From positions 1 to 21,720 of the forward strand of contig CAZBSD010000035.1 in the NCBI GenBank assembly GCA_964494735.1: DNA of 21,720 bases, written 5' to 3'. A program made the position numbers and the translations under genes. This DNA is from PHAA01 sp964494735 (GTDB lineage: Bacteria; Bacillota; Syntrophomonadia; Syntrophomonadales; Syntrophomonadaceae). This document shows, piece by piece, positions 14,431 through 20,851 of this stretch. How positions within the stretch are numbered: the first letter of the stretch is position 1; the number at the start of each line of letters is the position of its first letter. A model generated the notes under the pieces. The model was given only the letters and a program-made list of their open reading frames with translations. It had not been told where the DNA came from and did no database searches.

Positions 14431-15606
14431 TTAGCGGCCTTTTTGTCGAATAACCAGATTCCCCATTCTTTCGATGGCCTGTTCGATGTTGGGGATGCTG
14501 GCCGCGTAGCAGCAGCGGATGAAACCTTCCCCGCAGGCGCCGAAAGCGTTGCCGGGTACTACCGCCACCTGCTCCTCGAACAGCAGTTTCTCACAGAACT
14601 GTTCGCTGTTTAAGCCAGTGCTGCGGATAGAGGGGAAACAATAGAAAGCGCCCTTCGGTTCGAAACAATCCAAGCCGATCTGGTTCAGACCGTTGAGTAT
14701 CAGTTTGCGCCGGTAATTGTAGTCCTCCACCATCTTGCGCATCTCTTCCTCACCGTTGCGCAGGGCTTCGATAGCCGCCATCTGTCCCATTATGGGGGCA
14801 CACATGATGGTATATTGGTGTATTTTGGTCATGGCCCCGATCAGGTCGGGATGCCCGCAGGCGTATCCTATCCGCCAGCCGGTCATGGCGAAGGCCTTGG
14901 AAAGGCCGTCGAGCACCAGGGTGCGATCTTTCATGCCCGGCAGAGAGGCGATGGATACGTGTTTGCCATTGTAGGTAAGTTCCGAATATATCTCGTCGCT
15001 GATGACAATCAGATCGTTCTTGATTATTATGTCTGCCAGGGCTTCCAGGTCCGCTTTGGTCATGATCCCCCCGGTAGGATTACTGGGATAAGACAGGATC
15101 AGGACTTTGCTGCGCGGGGTTATGCGGGCCGCCAGGTGCTCAGGCCGCAGCCGGTATTCGTCCTCCACGAAGGTTTCCACCGGCACCGCCTTGCCATAGG
15201 CCAGCTCCGTTCCAGGAGCGTAGGACACGAAACAGGGCTCTGGTATAAGTACTTCGTCTCCCGGTTCCAGCAATGCCCGCAGGGCTATATCGGTGGCTTC
15301 GCTGACCCCCACCGTGATCAGTATCCCCTGGCCGGGATCATAGTCCAGCCCGATCTTGCGCTTTTCGTATAGGGCGATCTCATCCCGCAGTTCGGGCAGC
15401 CCGGAGTTGGAGGTATACATGGTGTAGCCTCTCTCCAGCGAATACCAGCAGGCCTCGCGAATATGCCAGGGGGTCACGAAATCGGGTTCCCCCACCCCCA
15501 GGGAGATAACCCCTTCGGATTGAGACACCAGGTCGAAGAACTTCCTTATCCCGGAGGGAGGGATGGTCTTGACCAGGCTCGATATATATGAATCCATCCC
15601 GCCCAT
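14431..15606 (-). CDS. Class I/II aminotransferase, T-box controlled
   Basis: PLP-dependent aminotransferase of the AspC/AlaT/PatA group (391 aa). Key parts are SLGVGEPDF (35-43), LSYPSNPTGG (171-180), SDEIYSEL (203-210) and the PLP lysine Lys237 in LSKAFAMTGWRIGYA. The C-terminal GEGFIRCCYA carries the carboxylate-binding arginine. Its ATG overlaps the TGA of the upstream Lrp gene by one base (TGATG), so the pair is translated together under the T-box leader. An internal ATG at 15597 is a possible alternative start. The predicted alanine specifier suggests an alanine:2-oxo-acid transaminase that makes alanine from pyruvate. The sequence alone does not fix the substrate. Confidence 0.92.
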   Translation of the reverse strand: MGGMDSYISSLVKTIPPSGIRKFFDLVSQSEGVISLGVGEPDFVTPWHIREACWYSLERGYTMYTSNSGLPELRDEIALYEKRKIGLDYDPGQGILITVGVSEATDIALRALLEPGDEVLIPEPCFVSYAPGTELAYGKAVPVETFVEDEYRLRPEHLAARITPRSKVLILSYPSNPTGGIMTKADLEALADIIIKNDLIVISDEIYSELTYNGKHVSIASLPGMKDRTLVLDGLSKAFAMTGWRIGYACGHPDLIGAMTKIHQYTIMCAPIMGQMAAIEALRNGEEEMRKMVEDYNYRRKLILNGLNQIGLDCFEPKGAFYCFPSIRSTGLNSEQFCEKLLFEEQVAVVPGNAFGACGEGFIRCCYAASIPNIEQAIERMGNLVIRQKGR

Positions 15607-16091
15607 CAGCTTACCACCAGCCTTTTATCCACTTCCGGTTCCTTATAGATGAAGTGGTCCTGTTTGTAGCGCTTCAGCACAAAATGGGTGACCGTACTCT
15701 GGACATTATCCAGGGTGGACAGTTTCTGGGATACGAAGCGGGCCACTTCTTTCATGGTCTTGCCCTCGACCACCACCGACAGGTCATAGGTACCGCTCAT
15801 CAGGTAGACGCACCTGACCTCGGGAAAATGCTGGATCCTCTCCGCGGTGGAGTTAAATCCCTTGTCTCGCTCCGGGGTCACCTTCACGTCGATCATGGCC
15901 GAAACCGTGTCAACTCCTACGTTCTCCCAATTTATTACCGCACCATAACCGATGATGGTTCTGTCCTTTTCCATCTCCGCGATTATTTTGGTGATAACCG
16001 CTTCGTCCTGTTCCAGCATGACCGCCAGAGTCTTGGTGCTGATACGGGCATCGTACTCGAGCAATTCCAGAATCCTCTTCTTAAGTTCCAT
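15606..16091 (-). CDS. Lrp/AsnC-family transcription regulator
   Basis: A 161-aa amino-acid-responsive regulator. The N-terminal winged helix is about 1-60 (RILELLEYDARISTKTLAVM), and the C-terminal RAM ligand domain contains SGTYDLSVVVEG. Such proteins form octamers whose DNA binding is tuned by an amino acid. It is cotranscribed with the downstream aminotransferase (1-base overlap) and may regulate it or sense its product. The ATG at 16091 is preceded by AAGGGGG at about 9-10 nt. Expression is set first by the T-box leader: readthrough should need uncharged tRNA. A regulator and its target enzyme both under a T-box form a two-layer control. Confidence 0.93.
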   Translation of the reverse strand: MELKKRILELLEYDARISTKTLAVMLEQDEAVITKIIAEMEKDRTIIGYGAVINWENVGVDTVSAMIDVKVTPERDKGFNSTAERIQHFPEVRCVYLMSGTYDLSVVVEGKTMKEVARFVSQKLSTLDNVQSTVTHFVLKRYKQDHFIYKEPEVDKRLVVS

Positions 16092-16127
16092 ACCTGTGCC
16101 CCCTTCTCTATAATTACCCCGGCAAAC

Positions 16128-16161
16128 AAAAAACTCTCCATCCCGGAAAGGGACGAGAGTT
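16128..16161 (-). terminator. T-box leader terminator
   Basis: AACTCTC and GAGAGTT, plus an inner TCCC/GGGA pairing, form the terminator stem followed by T residues. It is mutually exclusive with the antiterminator that uses the T-box sequence at 16169-16183. Confidence 0.88.
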
Positions 16162-16380
16162 CAGATTCCCGCGGTACCACCCAATTTGGCCATGTGCTAT
16201 GATGACCCAGCTTGAACCGTTAACGGCGGCGTCCGTCTGGCTTGGGGCTGCTGCCTTAAAACCAGCGCTCCCAGGAGGCATTCATCATCGTTCCGCTGCC
16301 GGTTCCCACCCTTCCCGGTTCTCTAGGAGTCAGCCCGACGACTACTATCCTGATCATCGCTTCGTAATTAAACTTTCCGG
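16128..16380 (-). ncRNA. T-box riboswitch, predicted tRNA-Ala specific
   Basis: The T-box element TGGGTGGTACCGCGG is on the minus strand at 16169-16183, followed by a terminator (AACTCTC/GAGAGTT plus TTTTTT, 16128-16161). Upstream, Stem I can be folded. CAGGA pairs with TCCTG and GTCGTCG with CGATGAT, leaving AGTA opposite GAATGCC, the loop-E pair AGTA/GAA. Aligning GAA-N-codon with the well-known glyQS leader gives specifier GCC (Ala). The bulge TGGT expects discriminator base A73 on the tRNA, which suits tRNA-Ala and argues against Cys or Gly. The base after the specifier is U, not the usual purine. The element is certain; the amino acid is likely but inferred. Confidence 0.93.
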
Positions 16381-16382
16381 TA

Positions 16383-16411
16383 ATACTATCACTATAAATA
16401 TATTCCGTCAA
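16383..16411 (-). promoter_or_regulatory. Promoter of the T-box-lrp-aminotransferase unit
   Basis: Minus-strand TTGACG (16406-16411), a 17-base spacer and TAGTAT (16383-16388). Predicted start near 16376 is just before Stem I of the T-box. Confidence 0.6.
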
Positions 16412-16450
16412 GAATAAAAAATGGCCGGAAATTCTTACCTCGGGTTGAAA

Positions 16451-16492
16451 GGGACAGTCCCTCAATAACTTGGTGCCTGTCCCCAAGTTATT
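16451..16492. repeat. REP-like inverted-repeat element
   Basis: Nested inverted repeats: AATAACTTGG (16464-16473) with CCAAGTTATT (16483-16492) is perfect, GGGACA (16451-16456) pairs with TGTCCC (16478-16483), and GGGACAGTCCC is itself palindromic. The TTGGTGCCTGTCCCC core resembles short dispersed REP-type repeats seen in many bacterial genomes. It lies 22 bases after the end of the ABC1-kinase gene, where it may also form its 3' end. Confidence 0.5.
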
Positions 16493-16514
16493 TGATGCCC
16501 AGTTATTCAGGCGC

Positions 16515-18188
16515 TCAAAAGCGGCCGCTCTTGAGGATGGACCAGGCCAGGAAAAGGCCCAGGATGAAGGCCGCCAGGAAGCCCAGTTCCACCACCGGCA
16601 GCCGGGTCAGGATGATGCTGTTGGCCTTTTCCGCTATCAGAGCGGTCCCCATCAAGAGGCTGGCCAGGATAATGGCCAGGGAGAGCCGGTTGGACATGAC
16701 ATCGAATTTGGCGGTCACCTTTTCCATATTCATGATCTCCATCTTGGCTCTGAGCTCCCCTTCACTGATCATCGCCAGTATCTTCTCCAAGTCAGTGGGG
16801 ATGTTCTTCATCACCCGGGCATAATCGGCCAGGCTGCGGCGGACCATTTGATTCAGGCGGCGGGGCGAGAATCTCTGCAGCCAGACCCTGCGGCCATAAG
16901 GTTCGGCAATCTTTACCAGGCTTAGCTGCGGATCCATCTGGGTCACTATGCTTTCGACCGTCATCAGCATCTTCACCACCAGGGACAGTTCAGCCGGAAT
17001 GCGCACCTGGTAGCGGGTCGACAACTCCAGCAACTCGGCCATGGACTCACCCAGCTTGATCTGGGCCAGGGGCCGGCCGTAGTATTTCTTCTCCAGACGG
17101 GCCACGTCCCGGACCAGTTCGTCGCGCTTCACATAATGGGAGCTGATACCTATGGCCAATAGAGCCCGGGTCACGGCCTCCACATCATAATTCATCATCC
17201 CCAGGAGAAGATTGATACACTCCTCTTTGAGCACCTGGTCCAAAACCCCTACCTGGCCGAAATCATAGTATATTATCTGCCCGGATGGACTTACCGCGAT
17301 GTTGCCGGGGTGGGGATCGGCGTGGAAGAAACCGCGCTCATAGATCTGGGTAAACAGAGACGCCAACAGGTTTTGAGCGATATCTGCCACCTTCAGGTGG
17401 GAATCCCGCAGGGCCTGGAAATCAGATATCTTGATGCCCGCCAAATATTCCATGGTCAATACCCGGTGGGTGGTATAGTCCCAGTAAACGCGCGGTATCA
17501 GCACCTGCTGGTCATCGCGGTAATTGCGGTAGAAGGTATCCGCATTGCGGGCTTCCTGCTCGAAGTCCAGCTCCCGCCGCACCGCATTGGACAGCTCGGC
17601 CACGATCTCGCTGACCCTGTAGAGACTGCCCCAGGCGGTCCGTTTCTCCAGGATGCGCCCCATATCAGCCAGGATGAGCAGGTCAGTTTCGATCACCTTG
17701 GCGATGCCGGGCCGCTGCACCTTCAAGACTACCTCGTCACCGTTGCAGAGCACCGCCCGGTGTACCTGGGCGATGGAAGCCGCCGCCAACGGGACCGGGT
17801 CTACCCAGCTGAATGACCTCTCAATATCGATGCCGCTGTCGCGGCACACCTCCAGGACTTCCCGGAAAGACACCGGCGGGACCTCATTCTGCAGTTTCTC
17901 CAGTTCGGTTATGTACTCGGGGCCTAACAGGTCGGGGCGGATACTCAGCAACTGGCCCAGTTTGACGAAGGCCGGGCCCAGCTCGGCCAGGGCGGTGCGC
18001 AGCCGCCGGGGGGTGCCCATCCCTCCCGACTCCCCTTCCGTTATCCCTTCCGATCTCCACCGCCCCACCATCTTCTGCAGGCTGTAGCGGTCGAACAGGA
18101 ACCCGAACCCATGTTTGACCAACACGTTGCCGATCTCACGGTACCTGGCCACATGGCTGAGATGCATAAATCCATTGCCCCGGCTCAT
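16515..18188 (-). CDS. ABC1/AarF/UbiB-family atypical kinase-like membrane protein
   Basis: A 557-aa member of the UbiB family of atypical ATPases/kinases linked in other bacteria to isoprenoid-quinone metabolism. The invariant KxGQ motif is PAFVKLGQLL (72-81). The alanine-rich loop AAASIAQVHRA (135-145) replaces the usual glycine-rich loop, and VVLKVQRPG holds the ATP lysine (Lys156). The catalytic segment is HADPHPGN (289-296), and the metal-binding DFG is 309-311. Two hydrophobic helices at the C-terminus (about 500-553) anchor it in the membrane. The start ATG at 18188 has a weak ribosome-binding site; an internal ATG at 18167 is an alternative. A menaquinone link is plausible for a syntroph but is not shown here. 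Confidence 0.92.
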   Translation of the reverse strand: MSRGNGFMHLSHVARYREIGNVLVKHGFGFLFDRYSLQKMVGRWRSEGITEGESGGMGTPRRLRTALAELGPAFVKLGQLLSIRPDLLGPEYITELEKLQNEVPPVSFREVLEVCRDSGIDIERSFSWVDPVPLAAASIAQVHRAVLCNGDEVVLKVQRPGIAKVIETDLLILADMGRILEKRTAWGSLYRVSEIVAELSNAVRRELDFEQEARNADTFYRNYRDDQQVLIPRVYWDYTTHRVLTMEYLAGIKISDFQALRDSHLKVADIAQNLLASLFTQIYERGFFHADPHPGNIAVSPSGQIIYYDFGQVGVLDQVLKEECINLLLGMMNYDVEAVTRALLAIGISSHYVKRDELVRDVARLEKKYYGRPLAQIKLGESMAELLELSTRYQVRIPAELSLVVKMLMTVESIVTQMDPQLSLVKIAEPYGRRVWLQRFSPRRLNQMVRRSLADYARVMKNIPTDLEKILAMISEGELRAKMEIMNMEKVTAKFDVMSNRLSLAIILASLLMGTALIAEKANSIILTRLPVVELGFLAAFILGLFLAWSILKSGRF

Positions 18189-18435
18189 CGGTCATCCCGG
18201 CCCCCATCCAGTACTTGCTATACTTAACAGTCTGGGCCATATCCGGCCGGTCTATACCCGATACAACGCTGACCGAGTCCCATCCAGCGCTCACCCTTTG
18301 AAAAAGGTATTATTATGGACCGGCAAAACAGGCTTGAAGCACGCCAATAAAAACATCCGCGATTGAGTCGTACCTGAGGCACGTCGATTGAGCGGAGACT
18401 TCTTATTAACGCTGCTATCAGCCGTTATTGGCAGT
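18189..18435. other. Gene-free spacer upstream of the ABC1-kinase gene
   Basis: Left part of a 355-base gap (18189-18543). No convincing gene, RNA or strong promoter was seen here. A weak minus-strand TAATAA box near 18313-18318, with a partial -35, could serve the ABC1-kinase gene. Confidence 0.4.
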
Positions 18436-18464
18436 AAAAAGCGAGGGTACTTCACCCCCGCTTT
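18436..18464 (-). terminator. Intrinsic terminator of the phasin-like gene
   Basis: On the minus strand AAAGCGGGGG and CCCTCGCTTT pair with one mismatch around a 7-nt loop, followed by a T-run (18436-18440). It lies about 80 bases after the stop at 18544. Confidence 0.75.
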
Positions 18465-18543
18465 GCGATGCATTTTATAAACATTTTTGATTGCCGACGA
18501 CCTGATCCCGCTCCCACCCAGGTTTCGTAAACGCACCAGTCGT

Positions 18544-18852
18544 CTATTCAGCCGGATTGTTTGGCCCCAACTTGGCTTCCAGATCCTTTAACCGTTTGGC
18601 CAGCTCATCATATTCGGCCCGGGACACCATGCCGAATTTATTTTTCCACTTATCCATCTCATCCTGGATGGCATTACTGAACTCCTGGCGCTGCTCCTCA
18701 CCCTTCTGGATGACCTTCTCGACGCTGTCCTTGGCGTCCTCCCTCTTGATCTCGCCTCTTTCCACCATCTCATCGATATAAGACTGAGCCTTTTCCCTGG
18801 TCAAGCTGAACATGCCGAAACTCAGGTTGATAAAACGATCAAACACATCCAT
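18544..18852 (-). CDS. Phasin-like / polyhydroxyalkanoate granule-associated protein
   Basis: A 102-aa helical protein of the PhaF/PhaI type that coats polyhydroxyalkanoate granules. It has a hydrophobic N-terminal FDRFINLSFGMFSLTREKAQ, then an amphipathic charged stretch IDEMVERGEIKREDAKDSVE, and a final coiled-coil-like AEYDELAKRLKDLEAKLG. I chose ATG 18852 because GAGGGGG lies 8 nt upstream; the longer start at 18891 would place that site inside the gene and add an atypical tail. It has its own terminator. A TATAAA box (18881-18886) precedes it, but the -35 would fall in or beside the 10-N gap. No PHA synthase gene is in the window, so the storage role rests on family resemblance. Confidence 0.78.
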   Translation of the reverse strand: MDVFDRFINLSFGMFSLTREKAQSYIDEMVERGEIKREDAKDSVEKVIQKGEEQRQEFSNAIQDEMDKWKNKFGMVSRAEYDELAKRLKDLEAKLGPNNPAE

Positions 18853-18880
18853 CCCTATTCCCCCTCGCAAAATCTTAGTC

Positions 18881-18898
18881 TTTATATGCATAGCATAT
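18881..18898 (-). promoter_or_regulatory. Promoter -10 and palindrome before the phasin-like gene
   Basis: Minus-strand TATAAA (18881-18886) overlaps the perfect palindrome ATATGC-ATA-GCATAT (18884-18898). A -35 at normal spacing would lie at about 18904-18909, inside the N run, so the promoter cannot be completed. Confidence 0.4.
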
Positions 18899-18904
18899 CA
18901 TAAT

Positions 18905-18914
18905 NNNNNNNNNN
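18905..18914. other. Assembly gap (10 N)
   Basis: Ten undetermined bases. This is probably a scaffold join, so the true distance, and the adjacency of the phasin-like gene and the aminotransferase to its right, are not assured. Confidence 0.97.
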
Positions 18915-18996
18915 ATGCACTACATACTTATCATTTCCATTTTTGGCGGGGATTAATCGGCTCCGCTGATATCATTCCCGCTTCAGATCTGCTCCC

Positions 18997-20196
18997 TCAT
19001 CCCGCCCGCACTTCTTCGATCAGGGCCTGGAATCCAGGCAGGGCCCGGGCGATGGTGTCATAGGCCACGCAGTAAGCGATACGGGCATAGCCGGGGCAAC
19101 CGTAAGCCGCTCCCGGCACCATCAGGATGTTGCGCTGCTTGGCGCGGTTGCAGAACTCCACATCATCCTGGATGGGGGTCTTGATGAACAGATAGAATGC
19201 TCCCTCCGGCTTGACGCATTCATAGCCGAACGAGGTCAGACCGTTGTAGAGCAGCTCCCGGTTGCGGTTGTAGGCGGCGATGTCCACCTGCGCGTCCAGG
19301 CACTTGGGGATTATCCTCTGCAACAGGGAGGGGGCATTGACAAATCCCATGATGCGGGTGGCGATATTGGCGGCGGTGATGATGTTTTCGAAATCAGCCG
19401 CCTGGCTGGGGACCACCAGATAGCCGATGCGTTCCCCAGGCAGGGACAGCGATTTGCTGAAGGAGTAGCCGACAATGGTGTTGGAGTAGTATTTGGTCAG
19501 GTAAGGCACCTGGGCCCCGTCATAGACCAGTTCGCGATAGGGCTCATCGGCTATCAGGTAAATGTCGGTACCGAATTCCACCTGTTTCTCGCACAGGATA
19601 GCAGCCAAATCCTGTATAAAGGCTTCGGGATAAATCACCCCGGTCGGATTATTGGGCGAATTGATGATGACCGCCTTGGTGCGCGCCGTTATCTTCTCGC
19701 TGAAGGCCACCAAGTCAGGCCGGAAATCCGGGGCCGGAGCCGGCACCGGCACCAGAACCCCACCATAGTTGTCTACATAGAAGCGATATTCCCCGAAGAA
19801 AGGCACGAAAACGATTACTTCATCGTCGGGGTCCAGCAGGGTCTTCAAAATAACGTTCAGCCCTCCGGCCGCTCCCACGCTCATGATGATGTTGGCCTGG
19901 GTGAAATCGTTGCCGTGCTTGCGGTTGAGCGACTCGGCCACCGCCTGGCGCACCTCTTCATAGCCGGAATTGTTCATGTAGCCGTGCAGGTCCATTGGTT
20001 TGAACTCATTGACCACCTCGATGATGGCCTGCTTGATGGCCTCGGGCGGTTCCACATTAGGATTGCCCAGGCTGAAATCGAAGACATTCTCGGGCCCGTG
20101 AATGGCGGCCAGGCGTTTGCCTTCCTCGAACATGGCCCGCACTACCGAGCTGTTCTCCACCGGTCCCCGCATCCTGTTTGCTATCACATCGATCAT
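18997..20196 (-). CDS. Class I/II PLP-dependent aminotransferase (aspartate-type)
   Basis: A 399-aa fold-type I aminotransferase. Seen are FDFSLGNPNVEPP (39-51), IINSPNNPTGVIYPEA (177-192), IADEPYREL (215-223), the PLP lysine Lys248 in SFSKSLSLPGERIGY, and the C-terminal YARIAYCVAYD with the substrate arginine. The SLSLPGERIGY pattern is common in clostridial enzymes labelled aspartate or aromatic aminotransferase; I cannot assign the substrate. At ATG 20196 the purine-rich GAGAGG directly abuts the start with no spacer. A GTG three codons inside (20187) sits 9 bases from it and may be the true start. It is divergent from the small plus-strand gene at 20438. The left side is bounded by the N gap. 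Confidence 0.9.
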   Translation of the reverse strand: MIDVIANRMRGPVENSSVVRAMFEEGKRLAAIHGPENVFDFSLGNPNVEPPEAIKQAIIEVVNEFKPMDLHGYMNNSGYEEVRQAVAESLNRKHGNDFTQANIIMSVGAAGGLNVILKTLLDPDDEVIVFVPFFGEYRFYVDNYGGVLVPVPAPAPDFRPDLVAFSEKITARTKAVIINSPNNPTGVIYPEAFIQDLAAILCEKQVEFGTDIYLIADEPYRELVYDGAQVPYLTKYYSNTIVGYSFSKSLSLPGERIGYLVVPSQAADFENIITAANIATRIMGFVNAPSLLQRIIPKCLDAQVDIAAYNRNRELLYNGLTSFGYECVKPEGAFYLFIKTPIQDDVEFCNRAKQRNILMVPGAAYGCPGYARIAYCVAYDTIARALPGFQALIEEVRAG

Positions 20197-20437
20197 CCTC
20201 TCGTTTGATGAATATGAATTCTGACAACAGGCCGCTCCAACTGGTGCCGATCACCAATGTCATGACGGCGGCTCTGGTGCATATATTCTAATCTATAACC
20301 AGCCTGGATGTAAAAGCACCATAAGTCAATTTTTACTAATAATCTGTAGAAGTTATCCGACTCGATTCATACCATATAGCAACCGGTAAATCCATCTGCT
20401 TTTTTTTAATAATCTGAACGAATACGGAGGTGACAAT

Positions 20438-20665
20438 ATGAGTTCAACATCGGCCCTTCCTCCCCATGATCCAAAGGATGCTCCTATCTATCACTCCGTG
20501 ATCCGGTTCCTGGGAGTGGTCACGGTTCTGAACGTCGCCGGCATCATCGGCCTGGCCATCCTGGGCTCACCCATCCCCGACGCCCTGGTGGCATTGGGTT
20601 CAGGCTCCCTGGGCGCCCTGGCCGGGGTCTTGGCGCCTTCCCCCGGCGGTAGAGCGAAGGGCTAG
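20438..20665 (+). CDS. Small membrane protein, unknown function
   Basis: A 75-aa protein, the only well-supported plus-strand gene in the window. A strong GGAGG lies 7 nt before the ATG. A polar, proline-rich start (SALPPHDPKDAPIYHS) is followed by a transmembrane helix at about residues 24-44 (FLGVVTVLNVAGIIGLAILG). A second glycine/alanine-rich hydrophobic stretch, PDALVALGSGSLGALAGVLA, is at about 47-66, and the tail is short and basic. The two-segment hairpin layout resembles small holin-like or membrane-scaffold proteins, but I cannot name a family. It is divergent from the aminotransferase and convergent with the dehydratase-like gene, so it is transcribed alone. Confidence 0.7.
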   Translation: MSSTSALPPHDPKDAPIYHSVIRFLGVVTVLNVAGIIGLAILGSPIPDALVALGSGSLGALAGVLAPSPGGRAKG

Positions 20666-20759
20666 GGATCAATACAGACACCATTTATGGTGGGCGGAAT
20701 CGAGCCAAGAATAAAAATACCGGATTAAACAAGGCTGAGCAGCCAGGACCGGAGCGGAG

Positions 20760-20817
20760 CAGGGACCCAGCCCCGACGCGCCAAAAAAGACCATCTGGTG
20801 CGAGGTGTGGGTCCCTG
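20760..20817. repeat. Long inverted-repeat element between convergent genes
   Basis: CAGGGACCCA (20760-20769) and TGGGTCCCTG (20808-20817) are perfect 10-bp arms. Inside, CGCGCCA (20777-20783) pairs with TGGTGCG (20796-20802) with one G-U. The roughly 58-nt stem-loop sits between the stop codons of two convergent genes. It may be a REP-like repeat or a bidirectional 3'-end structure; GGGACC-type palindromes also occur at 12001-12011. Confidence 0.5.
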
Positions 20818-20851
20818 GTTCTCACCATGCTTAATTATCGATAGCAATGAA

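Noticed and set aside
15625..15640. DnaA-box-like TTATCCACT, considered as a sign of an origin near the replication genes
   Set aside because: It is a single imperfect copy inside a coding sequence, with no cluster of boxes and no AT-rich unwinding region around it.
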